From Paenisporosarcina macmurdoensis (GTDB taxonomy: Bacteria; Bacillota; Bacilli; Bacillales_A; Planococcaceae): 64,000 nucleotides of DNA. Each line of letters opens with the position of its first letter. The first letter of the stretch is position 1. Under the pieces are notes generated by a model. The model did no database searches. It was given only the letters and a program-made list of their open reading frames with translations, and had not been told where the DNA came from. Location: positions 1-64,000 of the forward strand of contig NZ_JBHSRI010000002.1 of the NCBI RefSeq assembly GCF_042658845.1, given 5' to 3'. Positions 15,910-24,455 of this stretch are shown in pieces. The translations under genes and the position numbers were made by a program.

Positions 15910-17095
15910 TCAAATGAATGTTACGGTTGATCAAACTTCGGTGATGAAAACATATGCTAGATTTCCGGTCACGATGGTGAAAGGGAAGGGCAGTTATATA
16001 TGGGATGATAAAGAAGACAAATACTTGGATTTTACCTCTGGAATCGCTACTTGTAATTTAGGTCATGTTCCAGATTATGTACATGAAAAGGTGCAGGAAC
16101 AGCTGTCATTATTGTGGCATTGCTCAAACCTCTATCATATCCCTTCTCAGGAAAAACTCGCCCAGCTGTTAATAGAAAACAGCTTTGACGGACAGGTTTT
16201 TTTCTGCAACAGCGGAACAGAAGCCAATGAAGCTTTGATTAAATTAGCACGTAAGCATGCAGAAATGAGCGGCAAAGATAGCCGGAAAATCATTACCTTT
16301 AAGCAATCCTTTCATGGGCGAACGCTAGCTGCCTTATCTGCAACTGGCCAAGAAAAACTGCAACAAGGTTTTGCTCCTTTAGTAGAGGGCTTTCAGCATC
16401 TGGAATTTAACAGCTTTGAAGCATTAAAAGAGTTGGAAAATATGGATGCGTGCGGAGTATTGCTAGAACTCGTCCAAGGAGAAGGCGGGGTCATTCCGGC
16501 AAATAAGGAATGGGTATTGAAGCTTGCGGAATTATGTAAGAAGAACGATTTATTATTAATGCTCGATGAAATACAGACGGGCATGGGCAGAACGGGCACA
16601 TTATTTGCGTATCAACAATATAATATTGTCCCCGATATAGTGTCACTTGCAAAAGGACTTGGCTCTGGCTTTCCGATTGGCGCACTGATCGCGTCAAATG
16701 AAGTGGCTAAAGCTTTTGAACCTGGAAGTCACGGTAGCACATTTGGCGGAAATCCTTTAGCAACCAGCGCTGGACTTGCCACTGTCCAATATTTAGTCGA
16801 AAATGAAATCCCCAAAGATGCTCAACAACTTGGCATCTATTTATTCGGGAAATTGGAAGACTTACAAAAAGAATATCCTCAAATTAAAGAAGTCCGAGGT
16901 TTGGGCTTATTACTAGGCGTCGTTTTCGAAGGAAGTGCACTTGATGTAGTTAAACAGTTACTGGCTGAAAAGGTGCTGACACTCACAGCCGGAAAACATG
17001 TCTTGCGCATCCTGCCACCATTAACTGCTTCGATTGAAGAAGTGGATTTATTTGTTAAAACGTTGGGAGATATACTGGCAAGTGGAAATAATTAA
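15902..17095 (+). CDS. argD: Acetylornithine aminotransferase
   Basis: PLP-dependent transamination of N-acetylglutamate semialdehyde to N-acetylornithine with glutamate. The product has 397 residues, class III aminotransferase: NSGTEANEALIKLAR (about residues 101-115), SFHGRTLAALSATGQ, LLMLDEIQTGMGRTG (Asp for the pyridine N), and SLAKGLGSGFPIGA with the Schiff-base Lys. GAGGAG precedes ATG inside the argB 3' end. It is the last gene of the operon. carAB and argF, which follow argD in B. subtilis, are not here. Confidence 0.95.
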   Translation: MSNQMNVTVDQTSVMKTYARFPVTMVKGKGSYIWDDKEDKYLDFTSGIATCNLGHVPDYVHEKVQEQLSLLWHCSNLYHIPSQEKLAQLLIENSFDGQVFFCNSGTEANEALIKLARKHAEMSGKDSRKIITFKQSFHGRTLAALSATGQEKLQQGFAPLVEGFQHLEFNSFEALKELENMDACGVLLELVQGEGGVIPANKEWVLKLAELCKKNDLLLMLDEIQTGMGRTGTLFAYQQYNIVPDIVSLAKGLGSGFPIGALIASNEVAKAFEPGSHGSTFGGNPLATSAGLATVQYLVENEIPKDAQQLGIYLFGKLEDLQKEYPQIKEVRGLGLLLGVVFEGSALDVVKQLLAEKVLTLTAGKHVLRILPPLTASIEEVDLFVKTLGDILASGNN

Positions 17096-17111
17096 CTATA
17101 TAGGGAGAACG

Positions 17112-17148
17112 GAGGAGCAAGTGACGATGTCACTCGCTCCTCTTTTTC
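17112..17148 (+). terminator. Terminator of argCJBD
   Basis: GGAGGAGCAAGTGAC / GTCACTCGCTCCTC stem with a GAT loop, followed by TTTTTC. Confidence 0.9.
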
Positions 17149-17156
17149 TTATATGT

Positions 17157-17186
17157 AGGGTGTCACCCACAGAAAGTCATAATCAG
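17157..17186 (+). repeat. Dispersed hairpin repeat, partial copy F
   Basis: TAGGGTGTCACCCACAGAAA matches the left half of the ~60-bp family. The hairpin half is missing. Confidence 0.5.
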
Positions 17187-17271
17187 CTATTGTTGTAAAG
17201 TTCTTCGGTCGCTAGTTCTATGTATAGGGAAAGAAGTTATTTCTTGCGTTTCAAAAAAAGGAAATAAAAAA

Positions 17272-17303
17272 TAAAGACTCCGGTGCAATACCCGAAGTCT
17301 TTG
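17272..17303 (-). terminator. Terminator of the SLH/CAP-like gene (minus strand)
   Basis: AAAGACTTCGGGT / ACCGGAGTCTTT in minus orientation, one bulge, followed by TATTTTTTATTT. Confidence 0.75.
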
Positions 17304-17310
17304 TAATTAA

Positions 17311-18381
17311 TTAAAAGGAAGGTGTGAGCATAATTGTCCAGCCTTCCGACCCATCTATATACTGACCAAATTCAATGCTAATTTGATACTGTTCCGCGTT
17401 CAGTAGGTTTGGTGAAAAGGAAAAAACTGATGAATCAAAGGCTTCATCCAAAGGACCTAGCGCAGCAAATGCATCAATTGGAACAGCTAATTTTTCACCA
17501 AATAATTGCTCGTATAGTATAGAATCTGTTGTGGAATAATTACCAATTGGAATAAATTGGGTTCCTATACGGTTTATGAGTGTGGCCATCTCTTCTAGCC
17601 GATTGTTTATGGTTAACTTATGGACGCCATTCTCGGTACGGTAATCATTGATTTTTTGTAGTAGTAGTTGTTCTTGTTCATCCCCTTGTTGCTCAGTGAG
17701 CCAGACAGTTTTAGGTCTTGGCATTTCTAAATAATCCTCGGGTATGAATTGTAAATTGTATTTATTAAAATCCCTGTCTAATGTACGTGCATAGAGCCCG
17801 GCGAATTCCTGGCGTGTGATGGCTGAATAGGGCTTGAAAGTTTTGTTAGGATATCCCACTGTTATCCCAGCGTTGGCTAATGCACTAATATTTTTTTGGT
17901 TCGACATGGTAGCAGGTACATCTTTGAAATTATAATCGATTCGATAAAGCGGAATGTCGTAGGCTTTAGTCAAAATGATCGCCATTTCACCTCTTGTCAA
18001 ATTTCCATTTGCATCGAAGTAGCGCGATCCATCTTTAGCAATTTTACCTTGGATAACACCCATATCAACTAATTTTGCTACATATGAATAATAAGCATGC
18101 CCTTTTTTCATATCAGTAAATCCGGGATCAGGGTCATTCCCAAGTATGACGCGAAGCTCGCGAATCAACATAATAACGGTTTGAAGGCGAGTAACGGGTT
18201 CATCTACACCAAATGTTCCGTTAGTTAAGCCTTGGATAATATCCCGAGATGACAAATACGAGATTTCATCTTTAAAAGCTGAACCAACGTCCGGGAAGGT
18301 TTCTGCGGCATTTACTGACAAGGGGAGACTAAGCGATAGCGCCAAGGCGGATGCGACAACTGTCTTTTTCCAGTTTTTCAT
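17311..18381 (-). CDS. S-layer-homology protein with CAP-like C-terminal domain (paralogue 1)
   Basis: A secreted, wall-anchored protein of 356 residues. The start at 18381 has GGAGG seven bases upstream and gives signal peptide MKNWKKTVVASALALSLSL ending VNAAE. Three SLH domains occupy about residues 28-200 (TRLQTVIMLIREL, TRGEMAIILTKAY, TRQEFAGLYARTL). The C-terminal part starts LLLQKINDYRTENGVHKLTINNRLEEMA, the opening helix pattern of CAP/SCP domains, but the later CAP histidine/glutamate motifs are not visible, so activity is doubtful. It shares length and architecture with 41266-42339. It is monocistronic and faces away from crr. Confidence 0.82.
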   Translation of the reverse strand: MKNWKKTVVASALALSLSLPLSVNAAETFPDVGSAFKDEISYLSSRDIIQGLTNGTFGVDEPVTRLQTVIMLIRELRVILGNDPDPGFTDMKKGHAYYSYVAKLVDMGVIQGKIAKDGSRYFDANGNLTRGEMAIILTKAYDIPLYRIDYNFKDVPATMSNQKNISALANAGITVGYPNKTFKPYSAITRQEFAGLYARTLDRDFNKYNLQFIPEDYLEMPRPKTVWLTEQQGDEQEQLLLQKINDYRTENGVHKLTINNRLEEMATLINRIGTQFIPIGNYSTTDSILYEQLFGEKLAVPIDAFAALGPLDEAFDSSVFSFSPNLLNAEQYQISIEFGQYIDGSEGWTIMLTPSF

Positions 18382-18559
18382 GGTAAACCTCCATTTTCTT
18401 ATCGTTATTGGAATAGATAAAATTATAACACATATTCCATTAAAACCATTATTACCCAATCATTTTATTGAGGAAGGATGTTATTGCCAAAGAAAGGAAG
18501 ATTTCGTGATTATTCAAGTCAGCATATTTAAAGTGCATCTTCATTTATTTAATCATTAA

Positions 18560-18595
18560 ATTGGTATAGACAACTATACCAATGTTAGCTATAGT
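18560..18595 (+). promoter_or_regulatory. crr-nagABR promoter with NagR-type operator
   Basis: A perfect palindrome ATTGGTATAG-ACAA-CTATACCAAT (18560-18583) overlaps -35 TAGACA (18567-18572). Seventeen bases later comes -10 TATAGT (18590-18595). The palindrome fits the TGGTATAGACAA-type sites of HutC/NagR GntR regulators, so the nagR product is the expected ligand-responsive repressor. Confidence 0.8.
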
Positions 18596-18630
18596 GAAAG
18601 TAACAATAAGAAAATAGGAGTGAATGGAAG

Positions 18631-19197
18631 ATGTTTAACTTTTTAAAGAAAAAGGGGCAGTCTGCTCAAGATGACACGCTTCAAACAGCGAACAAAAATG
18701 GCGAGTCAGATGTAGTGCAAAAATCAATTATGACGATGGAACTTTTACAAACAGATTTTGCTATGCCGATTGACGGGAAAATCATTCCTCTTTCTGAAGT
18801 TCCGGACGAAGTGTTTGCACAAGGCATGATGGGTCAAGGTTTTGCAATTGTGCCATCAGGAAATACGCTTTATTCTCCGATTGCCGGACAAATCGTCAGC
18901 ATTTTCCCAACAAAGCATGCGATTGGACTAGTAACGAATACGGGCCTCGAAATATTGATTCATGTCGGTGTGGATACGGTGAAACTAAAAGGACAAGGCT
19001 TTGACTTGCTTGCTGAAGATGGTCAGTTCATTAAACGTGGAGATGCATTATTGAAAATCGATTTGGCTTATATTGATGGGAATGCTCCTTCCTCGATTAT
19101 CCCAATTATCTTCACAAACTTAACTACCCAAAAGGTGAATTTATTAAAAAATGGAGTTCAACAAAGTGGAGAGACTGGCATTTTGAATATCCAATAA
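18631..19197 (+). CDS. crr: PTS glucose-family EIIA component
   Basis: A cytoplasmic phosphocarrier of 188 residues that passes phosphate from HPr to IIB domains of the glucose/GlcNAc/MurNAc PTS family. The phospho-His is His111 in EILIHVGVDTVKLKGQGF. A second structural His is in FPTKHAIGL. An N-terminal linker of about 45 residues precedes the folded domain (FAMPIDGKIIPLSEVPDEVFA). It is the first gene behind the NagR-type operator, 59 bp before nagA. Because MurP in the facing operon lacks IIA, this protein may serve both GlcNAc and MurNAc uptake (inference). No GlcNAc-specific IIBC gene is present in the window. Confidence 0.92.
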   Translation: MFNFLKKKGQSAQDDTLQTANKNGESDVVQKSIMTMELLQTDFAMPIDGKIIPLSEVPDEVFAQGMMGQGFAIVPSGNTLYSPIAGQIVSIFPTKHAIGLVTNTGLEILIHVGVDTVKLKGQGFDLLAEDGQFIKRGDALLKIDLAYIDGNAPSSIIPIIFTNLTTQKVNLLKNGVQQSGETGILNIQ

Positions 19198-19256
19198 TCA
19201 AAAGAATCATACTAGGTTTATTTCAATTCGCGCTAATCGCTAAGGAGTGAAACGTT

Positions 19257-20426
19257 ATGAGTAAAACAATGATGCTTTCAAATTTCACAATTGCTGATTC
19301 AACGAAAGACAGTTTCGTCGGAGACATTTATGTAGAAGATGGCAAAATTATAGAAGTTGCAGCTTCTCTAGATAGATTGGCAGATATTCACCTTCAAGAT
19401 GAAGGTAGAAAGTGGTTTGTCGTTCCTGGATATATTGAGATGCACATTCATGGTGCAGCAGGTTTCGATACAATGGATGCGACGCAGCAAGCTCTAGATG
19501 GCTTAGCAAGCGCACTTCCTTGTGAAGGGACGACTAGTTTTTTGGCAACGACAATGACACAATCGGAAAGTGCGATTTCAAAAGCTTTGGTTAATGCAAG
19601 TCTGTTTCAAGCGAAAGACAATCAAGCAGAAATGCTAGGCGTTCACTTGGAAGGTCCTTTCATTTCTCCAGATCGAGCTGGCGCACAACCAATCGAACAT
19701 ATTCGTAAACCCTCTACTTCTCTTTTTGAGCAATGGCAAGAACAAAGTGGAAACCGTATTAAACTTGTCACCATTGCTCCTGAAACAGAGGGAGGACTAG
19801 CCTTTATCGAAGAATTAAGTAAATGTGGAGTTCTCGTATCAATCGGTCATTCGAATGCAACAGCGGAAATCGTCAGTAAAGCGGTTGAAGCGGGTGCTCG
19901 CCATGTCACACATTTATACAATCAAATGAGTCCCTTTCATCATAGAGAACCTGGTGTAGTGGGATCCAGTTTGTTAGAAGATAACTTGAGTGTTGAATTG
20001 ATTGCCGATTTCATTCATAGTCATCCGAAGGCACTTGAACTTGCGTTTCGTCAAAAAAAAGCACAACGGGTTATCTTAATCACAGATGCAATGCGTGCGA
20101 AAGGGCTCCAACCAGGCACCTACGATTTAGGTGGGCAAGATGTCCATGTGAATCATAACGAAGCGCGCCTTGGTGATGGAACGCTCGCCGGAAGTGTACT
20201 GACAATGGAAAATGCAACGAAAAATATGAAATCCGCAACGGGTTGTACACTATCGGAACTGGTGGCCATGACATCGACAAACGCGGCAAAAAAACTTGGA
20301 CTTTCAAATAAAGGAAGAATCGAAGCTGGAAAAGACGCGGATTTCACCATCATTGATGAAAACTGGAATGTCCAAATGACCATTTGCAGAGGCACGATAG
20401 CTTATATAAGGGAAGAAAACATATGA
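19257..20426 (+). CDS. nagA: N-acetylglucosamine-6-phosphate deacetylase
   Basis: Hydrolyses GlcNAc-6-P to glucosamine-6-P and acetate in the cytoplasm. A 389-residue amidohydrolase: VPGYIEMHIHGAAGFDTMD (metal His pair, about residues 56-74), HLEGPFISPDRAGAQ (about 130-144), SIGHSNATAEI, ARHVTHLYNQMSPFHHREPG (about 215-234) and LITDAMRAKGL with the catalytic Asp. Ribosome binding site AAGGAG. Its TGA overlaps the nagB ATG (ATGA), so translation is coupled. MurNAc-6-P cleaved by MurQ in the adjacent operon also yields its substrate. Confidence 0.95.
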   Translation: MSKTMMLSNFTIADSTKDSFVGDIYVEDGKIIEVAASLDRLADIHLQDEGRKWFVVPGYIEMHIHGAAGFDTMDATQQALDGLASALPCEGTTSFLATTMTQSESAISKALVNASLFQAKDNQAEMLGVHLEGPFISPDRAGAQPIEHIRKPSTSLFEQWQEQSGNRIKLVTIAPETEGGLAFIEELSKCGVLVSIGHSNATAEIVSKAVEAGARHVTHLYNQMSPFHHREPGVVGSSLLEDNLSVELIADFIHSHPKALELAFRQKKAQRVILITDAMRAKGLQPGTYDLGGQDVHVNHNEARLGDGTLAGSVLTMENATKNMKSATGCTLSELVAMTSTNAAKKLGLSNKGRIEAGKDADFTIIDENWNVQMTICRGTIAYIREENI

Positions 20427-21178
20427 AAGTGATTTTAGTTAGTAATTACTCTGAGATGAGTGAAAAAGCCGCACGAATAATAGAAGAACAAATCAATAAA
20501 AACGATCATTCTATACTTGGATTTGCAACGGGTTCGACACCACTTGGGCTCTACGGGAATTTAATTGAAGGTCACAAAAAGCACGGAGTTTCCTACAAAA
20601 ATGTACAATCCTTCAATTTGGATGAATATCTTGGTCTGGATAAAAATCATCCAGGAAGTTACCATACCTTTATGTATGAGAACTTATTTAAAGACATAGA
20701 CATCTCGATGGAGCACATCCAAATCCCACATAGTTCGTCCCTTTCAATGGAACAAGAATGCAAACGTTACGACCAAGTAATTGATCGCATCGGCCCAATC
20801 GATCTGCAAATACTAGGAATTGGATCGAATGGTCATATCGGATTTAATGAACCAGGGTCAAATCCAAACAGTACAACCCATGTCGTCGAACTTGCAGCAT
20901 CTACACGAAATGACAATACTCATTTTTTCGGTTCGCTTGAAGAAGTACCGACCCATGCCATCACAATGGGAATTAAATCGATTTTAAAAAGCAAACGAAT
21001 TCTTCTATTAGCATCTGGCAAGCGCAAAGCGGAAGCTGTTAAGCGTTTGTTGAGTGGAGATATTAGCGAAATGTTTCCAGCATCGCATCTGTGGAATCAT
21101 CATGATGTGACACTGATTGTCGACCAAGAAGCATACAAATTGGTAAACCAGAAAGGCTGTGAAGAAGTTGATCGATAA
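20423..21178 (+). CDS. nagB: Glucosamine-6-phosphate deaminase
   Basis: Converts glucosamine-6-P to fructose-6-P and ammonia, feeding glycolysis. The product has 251 residues. GFATGSTPLGLYGNL (about residues 33-47), FNLDEYLGL with the catalytic Asp, and GIGSNGHIGFNEPGS (about 130-144) are family signatures. ATG 20423 overlaps the nagA stop codon and matches the family N-terminus (MKVILV); an upstream in-frame ATG at 20384 inside nagA is rejected. Bacterial short forms like this one generally lack the allosteric GlcNAc-6-P loop of E. coli NagB. Confidence 0.95.
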   Translation: MKVILVSNYSEMSEKAARIIEEQINKNDHSILGFATGSTPLGLYGNLIEGHKKHGVSYKNVQSFNLDEYLGLDKNHPGSYHTFMYENLFKDIDISMEHIQIPHSSSLSMEQECKRYDQVIDRIGPIDLQILGIGSNGHIGFNEPGSNPNSTTHVVELAASTRNDNTHFFGSLEEVPTHAITMGIKSILKSKRILLLASGKRKAEAVKRLLSGDISEMFPASHLWNHHDVTLIVDQEAYKLVNQKGCEEVDR

Positions 21179-21890
21179 ACAATCCACAGTACCGATGTAT
21201 GTCCAAATCGAAGAACATTTAAAGCTTCGAATTCTCCAAGGTGAATTTTCAGTTGGAATAGCCATCCCTTCCGAACGTGAGTTAACGGAAATGTTTGGTG
21301 TTAGTCGCATGACGGTACGCCAGTCAATCACGAATATGGTGAATACTGGTCTACTTTATCGGGAAAAAGGACGTGGGACATTTGTAGCTTCGTCGAAAGT
21401 TGAACAGCCGCTCAGTGGACTGACGAGCTTTACAGAAGACATGCTTTCTCGAGGAATGATACCGAGCAATATCCTAGTTGGTTTTGACAAAATAATTCCC
21501 GAGCTTGATGTAGCAAACAAGCTACAGTTAAGTGAAGGGGAAAAGGTTTTTCTTGTTAAACGAATTCGCTATGCTGACGATAAACCAATGGCTATTGAAA
21601 AGACATATCTTCCTGTGAAGCTAGTTCCAACACTAGATAAAGATGCGTTAAATGGATCACTTTACGCATTTATCGAAAAGGATGAACAAATGACGATTAG
21701 TCATGCCATGCAGCGAATGGAAGCAGCCTTAGTAAATGAAGAAGATGCAGAATTTCTTCAAATTGATGTACCTTCCGCTATCATGATCATCGAACGGATT
21801 AGTTATTTAACAAACGATGTGCCGTTTGAAATTGTTCACAGTTCTTACCGAGCAGATCGTTATCAATTCCTTAGCGAAATTCAGAGATAG
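21159..21890 (+). CDS. nagR: GntR/HutC-family regulator of amino-sugar use
   Basis: A 243-residue repressor. Residues 10-75 are a winged HTH: IPSERELTEMFGVSRMTVRQSI is the GntR signature. Residues 90-240 are a UTRA effector domain (HutC subfamily), which in NagR/YvoA binds glucosamine-6-P or GlcNAc-6-P. GTG 21159 overlaps nagB by 20 bases with AAAGG just upstream; TTG 21168 is an alternative. The palindrome at 18560-18583 is its likely operator. It is last in the operon and followed by a hairpin with a T-run. Confidence 0.93.
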   Translation: MKKLIDKQSTVPMYVQIEEHLKLRILQGEFSVGIAIPSERELTEMFGVSRMTVRQSITNMVNTGLLYREKGRGTFVASSKVEQPLSGLTSFTEDMLSRGMIPSNILVGFDKIIPELDVANKLQLSEGEKVFLVKRIRYADDKPMAIEKTYLPVKLVPTLDKDALNGSLYAFIEKDEQMTISHAMQRMEAALVNEEDAEFLQIDVPSAIMIIERISYLTNDVPFEIVHSSYRADRYQFLSEIQR

Positions 21891-21913
21891 TTTGATGGAA
21901 AAAAGGTGAGAAA

Positions 21914-21948
21914 GACGGGGCTGTCACAAGGGCAGTTCCCTTTTTTAC
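21914..21948 (+). terminator. Terminator of the crr-nagABR operon
   Basis: GGGGCTGTCAC ... GGCAGTTCCC imperfect stem followed by six T residues. Confidence 0.65.
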
Positions 21949-22033
21949 ACCAAAATTCCCATTAGAAAACCCGCCAAGCGACGCGAGTGGGGAAGTTCAA
22001 AAACTTTTCTTTGCTAAACATCACGAGTAAAGA

Positions 22034-22095
22034 CTAGATTACGGCTTTTGGCCGACGCCAAAAGCCATTTCTATTAGTGACATCCTTCGTTCTTA
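22034..22095 (-). repeat. Dispersed hairpin repeat, copy E (minus orientation)
   Basis: Read on the minus strand it gives GAACGAAGGATGTCACTAATAGAAA followed by the perfect hairpin GGCTTTTGG / CCAAAAGCC. It lies between the convergent nagR and murR genes. Confidence 0.8.
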
Positions 22096-22112
22096 ATTCC
22101 ATAATATAACTA

Positions 22113-22207
22113 TTACAACTAAAGTCGTGATTTTTACAACTAAAGCTCTCAAAATTACAACTAAATGCTCAATAATTACAACTAACCTAGCAAAATTTAC
22201 AACTAAC
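22113..22207. repeat. 21-bp-period array, family 3 (TTACAACTAA)
   Basis: TTACAACTA begins at 22113, 22134, 22155, 22176 and 22197: four consecutive steps of exactly 21 bp. The 11 bases between the words are AT-rich and unrelated to each other. It lies between convergent operons. Confidence 0.92.
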
Positions 22208-22298
22208 CATAAAAAAGTGAGAAATATCCTCTATATTGCCTGTAAATTTTGTCTGCATTCGATCAAAATCATTGCTTCATACCATAAATCATGATAAC

Positions 22299-22331
22299 AG
22301 GGAGCTAAGTGACATGGTCACTTAACTCCCT
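22299..22331 (-). terminator. Strong hairpin after murR
   Basis: AGGGAG(C)TAAGTGAC / GTCACTTA(A)CTCCCT with a three-base loop. A T-run is weak on both strands, so it may be a terminator or an RNA-stabilising structure. Confidence 0.5.
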
Positions 22332-22376
22332 ACGCATTTTAGCGCAACTTACGATAAAGAAAAGTAAAGACACAGA

Positions 22377-23237
22377 CTAATTTTTCAAATGTTGAACGAC
22401 TTGATGTGTATCAATAATACGTTCATAAACTTCTTGTCCGCGTTTAGAGCATAAGCCTACAAATAACGCATCAATAATCGCCAGTTGTGCAATACGTGCG
22501 GTCATTGTGCCGATGCGAATATTATGTTCTTCTTCAGACATGGTTAACACCAGGTCAGCCAGTCTGCGAGCAGGGGATGGACCATTTTGAGTCAGCAAAA
22601 TACAGCAAACATTTCTCTCCTTGGCAATGGATAACATATCGACTACTTCTTTAGTTTTCCCTGAGGTGGACACAACAAAGATTACATCTTTTTTAGTCGC
22701 ATTAGCGGTCATAACCATTTGTAAATGACTATCATCTGAACGAAAGACATTGACGTTAATGCGAAGTAATTTTTGAGCAAAATCACGGACGACAACAGCT
22801 GAACCACCAACACCGTATACATAGACACGTTCTGCCTTGTGAAGTTGGTCGATTGATTCAGATAGCGTTTTTATAGAAATCATTTTTTCTGTATTTTGGA
22901 GAGCTTGAATGGAATTAAAGATGACTTTCTGCATAATAAGTTTCGGATCGTCGTCAAGTTGAAAGGGAGAATCCACTATTTCCGGAGTCCCCACACCTTT
23001 TGTGTGAAGCTCTTTAGCAAGTTCAAGTTTCATTACCTTAAAACTTTGGATACCGATGCGTTTACAAAAACGCATAATTGCTGCTTCGCTACTTTGACAA
23101 GCACTAGCAAGTTTTTTTGTCGACATCTCCATAACTTGGGCAGGGTTTTCCAAAACATAATTCGCGACCTTTTTCTCGGCGTGTGTGAATTGTTCCAAGT
23201 TACGCTCTATTTGTTTTAGAACTGAAAAAATAGACAT
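22377..23237 (-). CDS. murR: RpiR-family regulator with SIS domain (MurR-like)
   Basis: A 286-residue transcription factor. Residues 1-77 are an RpiR-type HTH (KKLASACQSSEAAIMRFCKRIG). Residues 120-260 are a SIS domain that senses a phosphosugar (VYVYGVGGSAVVVRDFAQKL, VVSTSGKTKEVVDML). By context the ligand is MurNAc-6-P. Ribosome binding site AGGAGG. It is the last gene of murQ-murP-mupG-murR, 85 bp after mupG. In B. subtilis the homologous YbbH/MurR regulates the mur/yb operon. Confidence 0.88.
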   Translation of the reverse strand: MSIFSVLKQIERNLEQFTHAEKKVANYVLENPAQVMEMSTKKLASACQSSEAAIMRFCKRIGIQSFKVMKLELAKELHTKGVGTPEIVDSPFQLDDDPKLIMQKVIFNSIQALQNTEKMISIKTLSESIDQLHKAERVYVYGVGGSAVVVRDFAQKLLRINVNVFRSDDSHLQMVMTANATKKDVIFVVSTSGKTKEVVDMLSIAKERNVCCILLTQNGPSPARRLADLVLTMSEEEHNIRIGTMTARIAQLAIIDALFVGLCSKRGQEVYERIIDTHQVVQHLKN

Positions 23238-23322
23238 CGCTTCCTCCTAAATGAACGTGATCAATTCTATTGTAATGACTCTAATTATATAGAGGCAAAA
23301 TACTTTCCGCCAATTTCATTGC

Positions 23323-24396
23323 TTACAATTCAACTCGTGTCAGTGAAAAACACTGTCCCGCTCCAATGAATTCAAGTAGTGGCAGATCCTCATTAATAAC
23401 TTGTCCCACCACATTGACTGCTTCGTTTTCTGCTAACGGATTTTTGACAATGTGTAGGTCCCCTTGATAGCGACCATAAAGTTCGTTATCAATCGTAATG
23501 GCACCTTTTACCCGAGCGATTTGATTCCTTGCTCGAAGTGGTTCTCCAAATGTTTGTGCAAATGGCCGTGCTCCTTCTGAACGAATGACATCTCGGGCAG
23601 GGTCAAAGCGGTTGCGATGATTTAGGTTAAGCAAACTATCCGTTTGACTATCTTCTATTAAAGACTGATAGCGCAATGGAATTTCATTCGTTTGAACCGC
23701 TTTAAATTGATTAACAGATGACATGCTAATGGATGGATCTCCTATGAGAATCTCATCGACAGGATGATCGTTCACAAACGAAAGGTACGATGCAAGAGGA
23801 GACAAGAAGCGGTGATCTTCAAGTGTTGGCAGACCTTTATATAACGGCCCTCTTAATTGGCCATCTCCTGGGATAAACGCAACTGTCTTTAAACCTTGCT
23901 CTTTGAACCAACGATTTTGTTTATCAAACCAAGCCGCATCTAAAGCTGTTTCAGGACGTGGATAGTAATTATGCCATACTTCTGCGTGATTTTTCACTAG
24001 TCCTAATGCAAGAAGTTCTTCCAACCATTCCGGAGTTAGGGTACTAGCGTTAAGTGCAACAGGCATACTTTTTGAGATATCGGCAATTACTGCTGATTCA
24101 ATGCCATAATCCATTCGAATCCCGGTAATACCCCAATCTACTAGCGTACGAGAATCTTCCCACTGTAATCCAAGCGAAGTCATGGAATGTGTGGACATAT
24201 CCACATAAAGCTTCATACTGCGAGACTGCACTTGAGATCCTAATGTTTGAAGTGCTTTTTTATACAAAGTAGAATCATCTTCAGGAATATGTAAAGAAGT
24301 AAAAATCGTGGTTCCGCCCAAGTTTGAAATGATATCGAGATAAGCTTCTTGTTCATGCTCTAGTTGTTGCCCTAAAAATACAGATGCACCAATCAT
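23323..24396 (-). CDS. mupG: 6-phospho-N-acetylmuramidase (DUF871 family)
   Basis: Predicted cytoplasmic glycosidase that splits MurNAc-6-P-GlcNAc into MurNAc-6-P and GlcNAc, as shown for S. aureus MupG. The product has 357 residues: an N-terminal TIM-barrel-like part (GGTTIFTSLHIPEDD, GITGIRMDYGIESAVIADIS, EVWHNYYPRPETAL) and a C-terminal beta domain (REGxxRAR-like GEPLRARNQIARVKGAITIDN, ELYGRYQGDLHIVK). Ribosome binding site AAAGGAGG. It sits between murP and murR. Its presence means disaccharide uptake is possible in addition to free MurNAc. Confidence 0.9.
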   Translation of the reverse strand: MIGASVFLGQQLEHEQEAYLDIISNLGGTTIFTSLHIPEDDSTLYKKALQTLGSQVQSRSMKLYVDMSTHSMTSLGLQWEDSRTLVDWGITGIRMDYGIESAVIADISKSMPVALNASTLTPEWLEELLALGLVKNHAEVWHNYYPRPETALDAAWFDKQNRWFKEQGLKTVAFIPGDGQLRGPLYKGLPTLEDHRFLSPLASYLSFVNDHPVDEILIGDPSISMSSVNQFKAVQTNEIPLRYQSLIEDSQTDSLLNLNHRNRFDPARDVIRSEGARPFAQTFGEPLRARNQIARVKGAITIDNELYGRYQGDLHIVKNPLAENEAVNVVGQVINEDLPLLEFIGAGQCFSLTRVEL

Positions 24397-24455
24397 GTGG
24401 TTTCCTCCTTTTGAAGATAAATGACAGGGTAAGAGTTTCCTCCTACCCTGTCATT

